Source: an uncultured Lachnospiraceae bacterium (lineage in GTDB: Bacteria; Bacillota; Clostridia; Lachnospirales; Lachnospiraceae). From it: DNA of 64,000 nt. The translations under genes were made by a program, and so were the position numbers. Positions 42,571 through 52,033 of the stretch are shown one piece after another. Position 1 is the stretch's first letter, and every line of letters begins with the position of its first letter. The notes below the pieces were generated by a model. It was not told where the DNA came from and did not search any database. It was given only the letters and a program-made list of their open reading frames with translations. Where the stretch lies: the NCBI GenBank assembly GCA_910586715.1, contig CAJUJG010000008.1:1-64000 (forward strand), read 5' to 3'.

Positions 42571-43428
42571 TTATAAAAACTTCGGCATAATCGCTTCAAT
42601 TGTAGCTGCACGCGCCTTTGAAAGAATATCCGGATTTCTCTTACAGAAAACATAGAAAAGGCACTCTATAATGAAAAGCTGCCCCAGCTTCGCGGCAACA
42701 GAACCGGACTGCAGCGGACTTTCATTGTAACCGCACAAAAGCACCACATCCGCATAGCCTGCAGCGCAGGAATTTGGAAAGTGCGTTACCAATATGACAG
42801 ATATATGACGCTCTTTTGCAACATGCATGATGTCTTCCATATCCTTGGTGGAGCCTGAATACGAGAAAAATAAAATCACGTCTTTCTCTGTGGCAAGCGC
42901 CAAATGCATAACCTGCATATGGGAATCCTCAATATGAACAAAATGTGACGTCGCCGTGGAAAAACGCGCCCATGCCTCCATTGCCATGACCATGCTTCCC
43001 CCATGCCCAAGACAAAATACCCTGTCGGCAGCAGATATGAGGTCTACCGCCCTGGAAATATTATTTTCATCCAAAAGCTCCATTGTTTCATTCAGGGACA
43101 AAATATTCGCATTATAGAGCTTGCGGAAAATACTGCTGAATGTATCTTGTGATGTTATTGTGTCAGAGGTATGCGAGGACTCTCCCAAGTCCGTCACATA
43201 ATCCGCCTTGGCAAGCGCCAGCCTCAGGTTATTATATCCCGTCAAGCCAAGGCTCCGGCAAAAACGTGTAATAGAAGCCTCCGACACACCGCTGTTTTCA
43301 GCAAGACTCGAGATAGACATATACTGTGCATCATGTGCATTGGCAAGAATATAATCCGCCAGCTTTTGACTGGAACGGGTAAGGGAATGATACTGTGTTG
43401 TGATTGTCTCTAAAATATTTTCTGACAA
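42571..43428 (-). CDS. RpiR/MurR family regulator with SIS domain
   Basis: A 285-residue regulator: N-terminal RpiR helix-turn-helix (about 5-75; LADYILANAHDAQYMSISSLAENSGVSEASITRFCRSLG), then a SIS sugar-phosphate-binding domain (about 120-260; AADRVFCLGHGGSMVMAMEAW, ILFFSYSGSTKDM). The start is a TTG at 43428, 8 nt after AAGGAG; the frame extends 12 codons further out without a site. As last gene of nagB-nagA-nanK-rpiR it most likely senses an amino-sugar phosphate and controls the divergent nan/nag promoters; palindromes at 46461-46498 are candidate operators. Confidence 0.9.
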   Translation of the reverse strand: MSENILETITTQYHSLTRSSQKLADYILANAHDAQYMSISSLAENSGVSEASITRFCRSLGLTGYNNLRLALAKADYVTDLGESSHTSDTITSQDTFSSIFRKLYNANILSLNETMELLDENNISRAVDLISAADRVFCLGHGGSMVMAMEAWARFSTATSHFVHIEDSHMQVMHLALATEKDVILFFSYSGSTKDMEDIMHVAKERHISVILVTHFPNSCAAGYADVVLLCGYNESPLQSGSVAAKLGQLFIIECLFYVFCKRNPDILSKARAATIEAIMPKFL

Positions 43429-43485
43429 AATAATACTCTCCTTTCGTATCGCCTCGCAGCGCACACAAACAGGACATCTGCCGTC

Positions 43486-44358
43486 TTACAAAACAGCCGC
43501 TCCCAACATTCCGGCGCGGTTTCCAAGCGCTGCTTTTTCTATAACCACATGGTGATAGCTAGACATAATGTGCTGATACAACTGCTCCCGCAAACGTTCC
43601 AGCACGTAGGGCTGCTCCATAACACCGCCCCCAAGTATCACGCATTCGGGATTCAACATATGGATAATCGTTGTCAGCCCATAGATAATCTCCAAAATCC
43701 AACGGTCAACAACCTCTTTTACCTTTGGCTCGCCAATCCGTTCAAATATTTTTCTGCCACTGGTCAAAGAGGCATCTACACGAAGCGCACTGTTTACAAG
43801 CGCAGTCACGGAAGCATATTTTTCATAGCAGCCCATAAACATGTCCTTCCCCAAAATCCGGTCCTCGGGGTGCGTAACAATCGCGCCAAACTCCCCTGCG
43901 GAATAGCTGCTTCCTGTATACAGCTCCCCGTTTGCAAAAATCGCGCCGCCGACTCCCGTGCCATAGGTAAGGCATACAAATTCTTTATAGGGCTTCCCCG
44001 CGCCAAATGCCGATTCTCCGATTGCGGCTGCATTGACATCATTTTCGATGTTAACGGGCATGTGAAATTCCTGTTCTATTATGTCCATAATTTTCATCCC
44101 CATATAACCGGGGATATTTTCATTTGCATATATAATCTCTCCGCGCACGGGGTCTACCTGTCCGGCAGTGCTGATGCCAATGCGCTCAAAAGAATAGTCC
44201 TTTTGGTATTCCTTTATAATTTCCTTTATACGGTTCACTACGTGGGAACCGCCCTGTGCCGCCTGCGTGGGTGTTTCTTTTATGTCTGTCAGCGTTCCGT
44301 CATTGTACAGAGCGGATTTGATTGCAGTACCGCCAATATCAAGCACCATAACTGCCAT
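43486..44358 (-). CDS. nanK: ROK family sugar kinase, probable N-acetylmannosamine kinase
   Basis: A 290-residue ROK kinase with VLDIGGTAIKSALYNDG (phosphate loop), GISTAGQVDP, NIENDVNAAAIGE (catalytic Asp) and CLTYGTGVGGAI. The usual zinc motif CxCGxxGC is absent; only one Cys is kept in that stretch (MFMGCYEKY). In the context of nanA, nanE, nagA and nagB the substrate is most likely ManNAc, giving ManNAc-6-phosphate; glucokinase activity cannot be excluded. GGAGG lies 9 nt before the ATG, and the stop of nagA is 2 nt upstream of the start. Confidence 0.8.
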   Translation of the reverse strand: MAVMVLDIGGTAIKSALYNDGTLTDIKETPTQAAQGGSHVVNRIKEIIKEYQKDYSFERIGISTAGQVDPVRGEIIYANENIPGYMGMKIMDIIEQEFHMPVNIENDVNAAAIGESAFGAGKPYKEFVCLTYGTGVGGAIFANGELYTGSSYSAGEFGAIVTHPEDRILGKDMFMGCYEKYASVTALVNSALRVDASLTSGRKIFERIGEPKVKEVVDRWILEIIYGLTTIIHMLNPECVILGGGVMEQPYVLERLREQLYQHIMSSYHHVVIEKAALGNRAGMLGAAVL

Positions 44359-44360
44359 AA

Positions 44361-45554
44361 TCAGTTTCCTCCGATTTTATCATCCTCTACCAGGAAAGCA
44401 TGAGAAAAGACGATTTTTATAGTTAAATTTTTATCAAGAATTACAATATTTGCAAATTTACCGGGAGTAAGACTTCCATATTCCCCATAAATTCCGACTG
44501 CCTTTGCAGGATTGACAGCGGCACATTTTACCGCGCTGCCAAGCGGAATGTCCATATTCTTTACGGCATTGCGCACACAGTTCATAAGGTTTGTCACGGA
44601 GCCTGCGATTGTGCCGTCCTCCAAAACCGCCAAATTCCCTTTGACGATGACGGTCTGACCGCCTAAGTCATACTGTCCGTCTGCAAGACCTGCGGCGCGC
44701 ATACTGTCACTAATGAGAATTATCCTGTCGTCCCCAAACATCTTAAAGGTCGTCCGCACTACAGCAGGATGGACATGAATACCATCGCAGATCAGCTCTG
44801 CCATACAGTGTTCGCTGTCCGCAGCGGCGCCAATTGGTCCCGGAGCGCGGTGTGAAAACGGCGGCATGGCGTTGTAGGTATGCGTCAGCTGCGAAACGCC
44901 GCAGGAAATGGCTTCCCTTGCCGTTTCATAATCCGCCGTGGTATGCGCGATGGAAATGTTGACACGGCTGCTGTTTTCGCGGATAAATGCCATCGCCCCC
45001 TGTGTTTCCGGCGCAACCGCCACTGTCCGAAACAGATTGCCCGAGCGCTCCTGTAAACGGTTTAATAAATCCGTGTCAGCGCCGATAATATAATTTCCGT
45101 TCTGCGCACCCTTTTTGTCATGGTTGATAAACGGTCCTTCCATATAAAGTCCGCACAAATCCGCACAATCCTCATAATCGTCCGCTGTATCGCAAAAGGT
45201 CTTTGCCGCCTCGCAAATCTGAAAAAGCACCTCCTGCGGCATGGTCATAGTGGCGGGCGTAATCGAGGTCACGCCCTGGCTTAATTCGTACTTCGCCATC
45301 GTACGAAACGCCTCCACTGTACCGTCACAGCAGTCGCTTCCCATGCAGCCGTGAAAATGAATATCCGTCAAACCGGGAATGACATAGTTCCCCCCGGCAT
45401 CGATGATTTCCTCGCTGTCAGAGCTTGATTGCTCCAATGCCACAAGGTATTCCTCCTTCGAGGCAATCCGTTCGCCAAGCAGATAAACGGTCCGCGGGAC
45501 AAACGAGCCATTTTCCTCAAAGACAGCCCCGTTGATAATTTTTTTCAGTGTCAT
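44361..45554 (-). CDS. nagA: N-acetylglucosamine-6-phosphate deacetylase NagA
   Basis: NagA converts GlcNAc-6-phosphate to glucosamine-6-phosphate and acetate. The 397-residue amidohydrolase has the metal motif IPGLTDIHFHGCMGSD, YMEGPFINHDKKGAQ, ISIAHTTADY, LTHTYNAMPPFSHRAPG and LISDSMRAAGLADG. The ATG at 45554 is chosen because the longer frame runs into nagB and lacks homology. It is 16 nt after nagB. Confidence 0.94.
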   Translation of the reverse strand: MTLKKIINGAVFEENGSFVPRTVYLLGERIASKEEYLVALEQSSSDSEEIIDAGGNYVIPGLTDIHFHGCMGSDCCDGTVEAFRTMAKYELSQGVTSITPATMTMPQEVLFQICEAAKTFCDTADDYEDCADLCGLYMEGPFINHDKKGAQNGNYIIGADTDLLNRLQERSGNLFRTVAVAPETQGAMAFIRENSSRVNISIAHTTADYETAREAISCGVSQLTHTYNAMPPFSHRAPGPIGAAADSEHCMAELICDGIHVHPAVVRTTFKMFGDDRIILISDSMRAAGLADGQYDLGGQTVIVKGNLAVLEDGTIAGSVTNLMNCVRNAVKNMDIPLGSAVKCAAVNPAKAVGIYGEYGSLTPGKFANIVILDKNLTIKIVFSHAFLVEDDKIGGN

Positions 45555-45570
45555 AAATTGTTCCCCTTCC

Positions 45571-46296
45571 CTACCATCTTGACAGCGCCGCCTCGTCCGC
45601 CACGAGTACGACATTGGGATGCAGCTGTAAAATGGAAGCAGGAACCTGCGGTGTAATCGGTCCATAGAAGGCAGTCTTCACAATGTCCGCTTTCGCCTCG
45701 CCCGACACGACAAGCAAAATCATACGCGCAGACATAATTGTCTTGATACCCATTGTGTATGCCTGACGCGGCACTTCATTCTCGTTTTCAAAGAAACGTG
45801 CATTCGCCTTGATTGTTTGCCCGGAGAGCGTGATGCAGTGCGTTTCCGTGGAGAAATGCTCTGCCGGCTCGTTAAAGCCAATATGTCCGTTGTGTCCAAG
45901 CCCTAAGAGCTGGAGGTCCGGAGCGCCGACACCTTTTAAGATTTTATTGTATTTCATGCACGCGGTATCACTGTCCGGCTCCGTCCCGTCGGGAAGGAAG
46001 GTTCTGTCCTTGTCGATGTTCACTTTTGCAAACAGGTTTTCATTCATAAAATAATAATAGCTCTGCGGATTGTCACGCGTCAGTCCTTTGTATTCGTCCA
46101 AATTGACGGTAACAACCTCCGAAAAATCAAGGTCGCCCTTCTCATACCATTCCACCAGATGACGGTACGCGCCAAGCGGCGTCGATCCTGTGGCAAGCCC
46201 AAGTACACAGTCGGGCTTCATGATAATCTGTGCCGAAATAATGTTTGCTGCCTTGCGGCTCATGTCCTCATAATTTTTTGCTTTGTAAATTCTCAT
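45571..46296 (-). CDS. nagB: Glucosamine-6-phosphate deaminase NagB
   Basis: NagB produces fructose-6-phosphate and ammonia from glucosamine-6-phosphate, the last step of sialic-acid breakdown. The 241-residue product shows LATGSTPLGAYRHLVEWY, VTVNLDEYKGL (catalytic Asp) and LGLGHNGHIGFNEPAEHF. The ATG at 46296 has GGAGG 7 nt upstream. It is the first gene of the minus-strand operon, divergent from the importer; no clear promoter was identified for it in the 300-nt gap. Confidence 0.95.
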   Translation of the reverse strand: MRIYKAKNYEDMSRKAANIISAQIIMKPDCVLGLATGSTPLGAYRHLVEWYEKGDLDFSEVVTVNLDEYKGLTRDNPQSYYYFMNENLFAKVNIDKDRTFLPDGTEPDSDTACMKYNKILKGVGAPDLQLLGLGHNGHIGFNEPAEHFSTETHCITLSGQTIKANARFFENENEVPRQAYTMGIKTIMSARMILLVVSGEAKADIVKTAFYGPITPQVPASILQLHPNVVLVADEAALSRW

Positions 46297-46460
46297 AACA
46301 AACCTCCAATTCAAAACGGTTCCAGTGCACAGCACATGCAACCTGATTACTTATTCATATTGTACTATTGCTACCCTTAAAGTACATATAGTATCAATAT
46401 GATAAAAGTCTCTATAAAGAAACTATATCATAGAACCTTACAAGTCGCAATGGAAGTGAC

Positions 46461-46498
46461 GAAAATTTTCAAAATTTTAAAAATGGAAAATTTTTTTC
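46461..46498. promoter_or_regulatory. Candidate RpiR-type operator in the nag/nan divergent gap
   Basis: GAAAATTTTC (46461-46470) and a second GGAAAATTTTTTTC (46485-46498) lie just upstream of the importer promoter. Several RpiR-family operators have GAAA/TTTC half-sites, so these fit the regulator at 42571; the region is also simply A/T-rich. The rest of the gap (46297-46460) shows no gene and nothing else assignable. Confidence 0.4.
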
Positions 46499-46507
46499 AA
46501 AAATGTA

Positions 46508-46536
46508 TTGACAAAAATACCACACAAACGTACAAT
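46508..46536 (+). promoter_or_regulatory. Sigma-A promoter of the sialic-acid importer operon
   Basis: TTGACA, 17-nt spacer, TACAAT, about 60 nt upstream of the binding-protein start; A-tracts upstream could act as UP elements. Confidence 0.8.
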
Positions 46537-46597
46537 AAAATTACAATTAAAACTGATCCAGTTATAACATTTTCACAAAAAAGGAGGGTTCATTATT

Positions 46598-47977
46598 ATG
46601 AAGAAGCGTAAAATTACGGCACTGTTAATGAGTTTAGTCATGGTATGTTCACTGACTGCATGCGGCGGTAAGGATACCACCACAACCCAGCCCGAGCCTG
46701 CACCCGCTCCTGCTCCTGCGGACAACGCAGCGACACAGGACACGGCAAAGCAGGATACGGCAGAACCTGCCGCAAGCGGGGACGCTGCACAGGCGGCGGA
46801 CATCACGTTATGGACATATCCTGTTGGAAGTTGGGGCGACGCTGCTACGGTTGACGACATGATTGCAAACTTTAACGCAGCTTACCCTGACATTCACGTA
46901 ACGGTTGAATACTTGGACTACACCAACGGCGACGACCAGATTAACACGGCGATTGAGGGAAATCAGGCACCGGACATCGTGCTTGAGGGACCGGAGCGAC
47001 TGGTTGCAAACTGGGGCGCAAGGGGACTGATGGTAGACCTTGCCGACCTGTGGACGGACGACGCAAAGGCAGCAATTTACGACTCCGTAGAAAATGCCTG
47101 CAAGAGCAGCGACGGCGTATTTTATGAATATCCGCTGTGTATGACGGCACATACGATGGCGATCAACAGAGACATCTTTGAGGCGGCAGGCGCGCTTCAG
47201 TACTTAGACGAAGAAAAAGGCACATGGACGACGGAGAACTTCCAAAAGGCAGTTCAGGCAGTATACGACAACGGTCAGCAGAACGTCGGCGCAGTTTACT
47301 GCAGCGGTCAGGGCGGTGATCAGGGAACACGTGCACTCATCAACAATCTGTATGGCGGAACCTTTACCAATCCCGAACATACGGAGTATACGGCAAACAG
47401 CCCTGAGAACATCAAGGCGCTTGAGCTGTTAAAGAGCATGGACGGTATTAACTTTGACGCTTCCATCGCAGGCGGCGACGAAGTAAACATGTTCTGCAAC
47501 GGAACGTTCGCAATGGCATTCTGCTGGAACGCAACGCAGGAAAAGAATAATCAGGAGCAGGGAAACATCAACTTTGACGTGCTTCCGATGGCATTCCCGT
47601 CAGAGAACGGCGAACCGCAGCTTTGCGGCGGTATTTGGGGCTTTGGTATCTTCGACAACGGCGACGCGGCGAAGATTGCGGCTTCAAAGACCTTCATCGA
47701 CTTTATGGCAAACGACCCGACACAGGCTCCCCTGAGTGTGCAGGCTTCCAACTTCTGGCCTGTAAAGGATCTTGGAAATATCTACGATGGCGACGACCTG
47801 ATGTCTGAGTACGCGAAGTTTATCCCGTACATGGGCGACTACTATCAGGTAGTTGGCGGCTGGGCTGAAGCTCGTACCGCATGGTGGAACATGCTCCAGC
47901 AGATTGGCTCAGGCACAGATGTGAGCACGGCAGTAGAAGAATTTGTCACGACTGCAAATACCGCAGCGGCAAAATAA
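46598..47977 (+). CDS. ABC transporter substrate-binding lipoprotein (probably sialic acid)
   Basis: A 459-residue lipoprotein with signal MKKRKITALLMSLVMVCSLTAC (lipobox LTAC), then an Ala/Pro/Thr/Asp linker (residues 25-70) and a family 1 sugar-binding fold (DITLWTYPVGSWGDAATVDDMIANF; NQAPDIVLEGPER; INRDIFEAAGAL; GGIWGFGIFD). The first gene of an operon that continues with two permeases, nanQ, nanA and nanE, so the ligand is most likely N-acetylneuraminate or a derivative. Ribosome site GGAGG. Confidence 0.9.
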   Translation: MKKRKITALLMSLVMVCSLTACGGKDTTTTQPEPAPAPAPADNAATQDTAKQDTAEPAASGDAAQAADITLWTYPVGSWGDAATVDDMIANFNAAYPDIHVTVEYLDYTNGDDQINTAIEGNQAPDIVLEGPERLVANWGARGLMVDLADLWTDDAKAAIYDSVENACKSSDGVFYEYPLCMTAHTMAINRDIFEAAGALQYLDEEKGTWTTENFQKAVQAVYDNGQQNVGAVYCSGQGGDQGTRALINNLYGGTFTNPEHTEYTANSPENIKALELLKSMDGINFDASIAGGDEVNMFCNGTFAMAFCWNATQEKNNQEQGNINFDVLPMAFPSENGEPQLCGGIWGFGIFDNGDAAKIAASKTFIDFMANDPTQAPLSVQASNFWPVKDLGNIYDGDDLMSEYAKFIPYMGDYYQVVGGWAEARTAWWNMLQQIGSGTDVSTAVEEFVTTANTAAAK

Positions 47978-48020
47978 CGTTTCCTATCACTCTAGCTAAA
48001 ATAATTTGACTGTAGATTTG

Positions 48021-48048
48021 CGCCCCTTCCCGCGCATGGGGAGGGGCG
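48021..48048 (+). terminator. GC-rich hairpin between binding protein and permeases (attenuator-like)
   Basis: CGCCCCTTCCC and GGGGAGGGGCG pair over about 10 bp with a short loop, 43 nt past the binding-protein stop, followed by a weak T-tract. Such a hairpin commonly keeps binding-protein mRNA in excess over permease mRNA. Confidence 0.6.
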
Positions 48049-48086
48049 TTTCCTTATCAAATGAACTGTCAGAAAGGAGGATTTTT

Positions 48087-48983
48087 ATGGCAAAACAAAA
48101 TCCCATGAGCAAGGCGCTTGTCCGCAGGGAAACCATTGCAGGCTACGCATTTATGCTCCCAAGTCTTATCTTCTTTTTAGGGTTTGTGGTTTATCCGATG
48201 ATACAGTGTGTTTATACAAGCTTCTTTGATGCAACCATGAACCGGGAGGATATTTTTATTGGTCTTGCCAATTACAAAGAATTGTTTCAGGACAAAACAT
48301 TTCTCGGAGCGCTGAAAAACACGGTGGTTATCGTTATTGTTTCCGTGCCGATTACCTGCATCTTTTCCCTGTGGGTAAGCTCGGTGATTTATGACCTGAA
48401 AGGATTTGCGTGCTCCGCATTTCGTTGTATCTTCTATCTTCCGGTGGTAACAGGCTCCGTTGCCGTTGCCGTTGTGTGGAAGTGGATGTTCAACAATTAT
48501 TATGGTATTTTTAATTACATCGGCACAAGCACGGGACTGATTGAACAAAATATCAACTGGCTTGGGGACGAACGGTTCGCACTTGGCTGTATTATCCTTA
48601 TTCTTCTGACAACCTCTGTCGGTCAGCCAATTGTCCTTTATGTGTCGGCATTAAACAACGTGGACCAGTCCCTCGTGGAGGCTGCGGAAGTGGACGGAGC
48701 GACCAAGTTCCAGTGTTTTTGGAAGATTAAGTGGCCGCAGATTATGCCTACTACGCTCTACATCCTTGTCATCACGACAATCAACAGCTTCCAGTGCTTT
48801 GCCCTGATTCAGCTTTTGACAAGCGGCGGACCTAACCACAGCACGGACACAATTATGTACTACATTTACTACAATGCGTTTAAACTGTACCGTTACGGTT
48901 ACGGAAATGCGATGGGCGTTGTGCTTGCAATTATGATTGCCCTGCTCTCCGCTTTGCAGTTTAAGATGGCTGAAAGCAAATAG
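48087..48983 (+). CDS. ABC transporter permease (first)
   Basis: A 298-residue MalF-type permease with six predicted membrane helices (AGYAFMLPSLIFFLGFVVYP first) and the EAA loop EAAEVDGATKFQCFWKIKWPQIMP near residue 195. The ATG at 48087 with AAAGGAGG is preferred over a frame extending into the attenuator hairpin. It pairs with the permease at 49001 to form the channel. No ATPase gene is present; a shared MsmX-like ATPase elsewhere is the usual solution in Firmicutes. Confidence 0.93.
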   Translation: MAKQNPMSKALVRRETIAGYAFMLPSLIFFLGFVVYPMIQCVYTSFFDATMNREDIFIGLANYKELFQDKTFLGALKNTVVIVIVSVPITCIFSLWVSSVIYDLKGFACSAFRCIFYLPVVTGSVAVAVVWKWMFNNYYGIFNYIGTSTGLIEQNINWLGDERFALGCIILILLTTSVGQPIVLYVSALNNVDQSLVEAAEVDGATKFQCFWKIKWPQIMPTTLYILVITTINSFQCFALIQLLTSGGPNHSTDTIMYYIYYNAFKLYRYGYGNAMGVVLAIMIALLSALQFKMAESK

Positions 48984-49000
48984 GAAAGGGGGAACTGAAT

Positions 49001-49906
49001 ATGAAAAAGAAGCAGACAAAACATGTAGATGTTTACAAAATAATATCTGTCATTATAATCGCAATTTTAGCGTTCACATTTGCCTTTCCGCTCTACTGGA
49101 TTATTATCGGCTCATTCAAGACATCTGCGGCAATCAATTCCGCAACACCGCAATGGTGGCCCGAGGAGTGGGTGCTTGACAACTACAGAAAGCTTTTCAG
49201 CAAACAGACGGCGGAGCTTTGGGAAATCAGTATTCCGTTCACCTCCGTCAGCTTTGCCGGACCGACCGTTCCTGCGGCAATCCGCTGGCTCTTAAATACG
49301 GTATTTATGGCTGTGGCATCTATGATTTTGACCTGTGCTACTTCCGCGATGGCAGGATACGCATTGGCAAAAAAGCGTTTTGTCGGACGCACGCTTCTGT
49401 TCTCGCTTATCGTATGCGCGATGGCTTTGCCAAAACAGGTTATCTTAATCCCGCTTCTTCGTGAAATGGCTGCACTGGAACTGTACAATACGATTTGGGC
49501 AGTTATCTTCCCGATTGTGGGCTGGCCCTTCGGCGTCTTTTTGATGAAGCAGTTCGCGGAAGGCATTCCGGGTGAGATGATGGAGGCGGCAAAAATTGAC
49601 GGCGCGGGCGAATGGAAAACATTTTACACAATTGCGCTTCCGCTGATTAAGCCGGGTATCGGCGCACTGGCAATCTTTACCTTTATCAATTCATGGAATG
49701 ACTATTTTATGCAGTTGATTATGCTTACCAGCACCAAAAACCTGACAATTTCACTTGGTATTGCAAAACTGCAGGCGGAAAATGCGACTGATTTCGGTCT
49801 GATTATGGCAGGTGCGGCTTTGGCGGCAATTCCGATTATCGTCGTATTCCTGATATTCCAAAAGTATTTTACAAAGGGAATTACAATGGGTGCCGTTAAA
49901 GGTTAA
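49001..49906 (+). CDS. ABC transporter permease (second)
   Basis: A 301-residue MalG-type permease with six predicted helices (IISVIIIAILAFTFAFPLYWIIIGSFK first) and EAA loop MMEAAKIDGAGEWKTFYTIALPLIKPG near residue 190. The extracellular loop around residues 45-95 is longer than in the first permease. It follows the first permease by 17 nt and precedes nanQ by 26 nt. Confidence 0.93.
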   Translation: MKKKQTKHVDVYKIISVIIIAILAFTFAFPLYWIIIGSFKTSAAINSATPQWWPEEWVLDNYRKLFSKQTAELWEISIPFTSVSFAGPTVPAAIRWLLNTVFMAVASMILTCATSAMAGYALAKKRFVGRTLLFSLIVCAMALPKQVILIPLLREMAALELYNTIWAVIFPIVGWPFGVFLMKQFAEGIPGEMMEAAKIDGAGEWKTFYTIALPLIKPGIGALAIFTFINSWNDYFMQLIMLTSTKNLTISLGIAKLQAENATDFGLIMAGAALAAIPIIVVFLIFQKYFTKGITMGAVKG

Positions 49907-49932
49907 TATAAGGTTTGGGACGGAGGTTTTCT

Positions 49933-50385
49933 ATGATTTATACGGAAATAAAAAACATAGGCAGATACCGCGGCATAAATGAACATTTGGATAAAGCGAT
50001 TGATTATCTGTGCACGCACCCTTTGGACGGACTTGAGGCAGGACATTATGACATTGACGGCAAATTAGTCTACATGAACGTATTTGATTATGAAACAATT
50101 CCTGAGAAGGGGGCGTTTTTTGAGGCGCATAAGAAATACGCAGACATTCATATGACTGTGGCAGGCGAGGAAATCGTCGGCGTTTCCGATATGTCAAAGG
50201 TATCGGTCAAGTCTTTCGATGAAGAAAAAGATCTGATAGAAGTGAACGGAACGATAGAACATTACATAAAGCTGACACCGGGCAAGGCGCTGATCACCCT
50301 GCCCGAGGACGCGCATATGGTGAAGCTTGCGGCGGGAAGTCCGTCAGCAGTGAAAAAGGCAGTGCTTAAAGTTTATATCGGATAG
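49933..50385 (+). CDS. nanQ: YhcH/YjgK/YiaL family protein (NanQ-like sialic acid anomerase)
   Basis: A 150-residue cupin-like protein with the family features GLEAGHYDIDGKLVYMNV, FEAHKKYADIHMTVAGEE (metal-binding Glu/His/His) and LITLPEDAHMVKLAAG. E. coli NanQ (YhcH) speeds anomer conversion of Neu5Ac before the lyase. Its place between importer and nanA fits that job. The ATG at 49933 has GGAGG 6 nt upstream. Confidence 0.85.
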   Translation: MIYTEIKNIGRYRGINEHLDKAIDYLCTHPLDGLEAGHYDIDGKLVYMNVFDYETIPEKGAFFEAHKKYADIHMTVAGEEIVGVSDMSKVSVKSFDEEKDLIEVNGTIEHYIKLTPGKALITLPEDAHMVKLAAGSPSAVKKAVLKVYIG

Positions 50386-50402
50386 CGTAAAGGAGGGAAA
50401 AT

Positions 50403-51320
50403 ATGAGAGATATTTGTAAATATCAGGGAATTATTCCTGCGTTCTATGCCTGTTATGACGAAAATGGCGAGGTTGACGAGGGGCGCGTGGAGCAGCTTAC
50501 GGATTATATGATAAGAAAAGGCGTAAAGGGTGTATATGTCGGCGGTTCTTCGGGCGAGTGTATCTATCAGAGCGTCGACGACCGGAGACGCACACTCGAA
50601 CGCGTGGTAAAATCCGGTGCGGGAAAACTGACAATCATTGCCCATGTGGCGTGCAACAACACGGCGGACAGCCGGGAACTTGCGGCACATGCGCAAAGTT
50701 TAGGCGTGGACGCTATCGCGGCAATTCCTCCGATTTATTTCCATTTGCCGGAGTATGCAATCGCACAGTATTGGAATGATATTTCGGACGCGGCGCCTGA
50801 CACGGATTTTATTATCTATAACATCCCCCAGCTTGCAGGGGTGGCGCTGACAATGCCGCTGTTTCACGAGATGAAGAAGAACCCCAGGGTGGCTGCCGTA
50901 AAAAACAGCTCTATGCCGACGCAGGATATTCAGATGTTTAAGGCAGAAGGCGGCGAGGGCTTCGCTGTTTTGAACGGTCCCGACGAGCAGCTTGTGGCAG
51001 GTCTTGCAATTGGCGCGGACGGCGGAATCGGCGGTACGTATGGCGTTATGCCGGAGCTTTACCTAAAAATCATGGAGCTGGTAAAAGCCGGAAAGCTTGA
51101 GGAAGCAAGGAAGGTGCAGTATGCGGCGAATGAGGTAATCTACGCGATGTGCGCATGTCACGGAAATTTATATGGCGTTATCAAGGAGATTTTAAAGATT
51201 CGTGAAGGCATTGATATTGGCGGCGTCCGCAAGCCGCTGCCGTCGCTTGTTTCGGACGATATGGAGCAGGTGAAAAAATGTGCGGACATGATTGATAAGG
51301 CTATTAGTCGATTTGCATAA
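50403..51320 (+). CDS. nanA: N-acetylneuraminate lyase NanA
   Basis: Class I aldolase of the DapA/NAL family that splits Neu5Ac into ManNAc and pyruvate. The 305-residue product shows YVGGSSGECIYQS, TDFIIYNIPQLAGV (catalytic Tyr) and RVAAVKNSSM (Schiff-base Lys near 160). GGTYGVMPELYL fits the NAL subfamily rather than DapA. GGAGG stands 6 nt before the ATG. Confidence 0.93.
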   Translation: MRDICKYQGIIPAFYACYDENGEVDEGRVEQLTDYMIRKGVKGVYVGGSSGECIYQSVDDRRRTLERVVKSGAGKLTIIAHVACNNTADSRELAAHAQSLGVDAIAAIPPIYFHLPEYAIAQYWNDISDAAPDTDFIIYNIPQLAGVALTMPLFHEMKKNPRVAAVKNSSMPTQDIQMFKAEGGEGFAVLNGPDEQLVAGLAIGADGGIGGTYGVMPELYLKIMELVKAGKLEEARKVQYAANEVIYAMCACHGNLYGVIKEILKIREGIDIGGVRKPLPSLVSDDMEQVKKCADMIDKAISRFA

Positions 51321-51334
51321 GAAAGGGGTAAACC

Positions 51335-52033
51335 ATGAAAAAAGAAGCGTTATTTGAGCAAATGAAGGGAAAAGTAATTGTGTCCTGCCAGGCTGTTCCC
51401 GGTGAACCTTTGTATGTGGAAGAAAAATCAATTATGTATCTGATGGCAAGAGCCGCAAAACAGGCAGGCACACCCGTTATACGCACCAGCAGTATCCGTG
51501 ATGTTACAGCGATTAAGGAGGAAACCGGACTTCCGGTTATCGGGTTAATCAAGGTACAGTATGACGGCTTTGAGAGCTATATTACACCGACCATGAAAGA
51601 GGTTGACGCGCTTGTGGAAGCAGGCTCCGACGTGATTGCGCTTGACTGCACCAATCAAAAGCGCGGGGACGGAAAAAGCATCAGCGAATTCATCACAGAG
51701 GTGCGCAGGAAATACCCTGATGAAATTTTGATGGCGGATATTTCCACTTATGAGGAAGGCGTCAATGCATGGAAGCTTGGAGTGGACATTGTAGGCACTA
51801 CGATGAGCGGGTATACGCCGTACTCTCCAAAGCTCGACGGACCAGATTATGAGCTTGTGAAAAAATTATCATCGACAGTTGACATTCCGGTCATTGGCGA
51901 GGGACGGGTACACAGTCCGGAACAGGCAGTGGAAATGTTAAATGCGGGAGCGTATGCAGTTGTCGTAGGCGGCGCGATTACGAGACCTCTTGAGATTGCG
52001 CAGCGGTTTATAAAGGCGGTTGAGGGCAGATGA
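51335..52033 (+). CDS. nanE: N-acetylmannosamine-6-phosphate 2-epimerase NanE
   Basis: NanE converts ManNAc-6-phosphate to GlcNAc-6-phosphate. The 232-residue TIM barrel has VIVSCQAVPGEPLY, PVIGLIKVQYDGFESYITPT, VIALDCTNQKR and MLNAGAYAVVVGGAITRP. Its last 4 nt overlap the start of the next gene, so both are likely translated together. Confidence 0.95.
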   Translation: MKKEALFEQMKGKVIVSCQAVPGEPLYVEEKSIMYLMARAAKQAGTPVIRTSSIRDVTAIKEETGLPVIGLIKVQYDGFESYITPTMKEVDALVEAGSDVIALDCTNQKRGDGKSISEFITEVRRKYPDEILMADISTYEEGVNAWKLGVDIVGTTMSGYTPYSPKLDGPDYELVKKLSSTVDIPVIGEGRVHSPEQAVEMLNAGAYAVVVGGAITRPLEIAQRFIKAVEGR

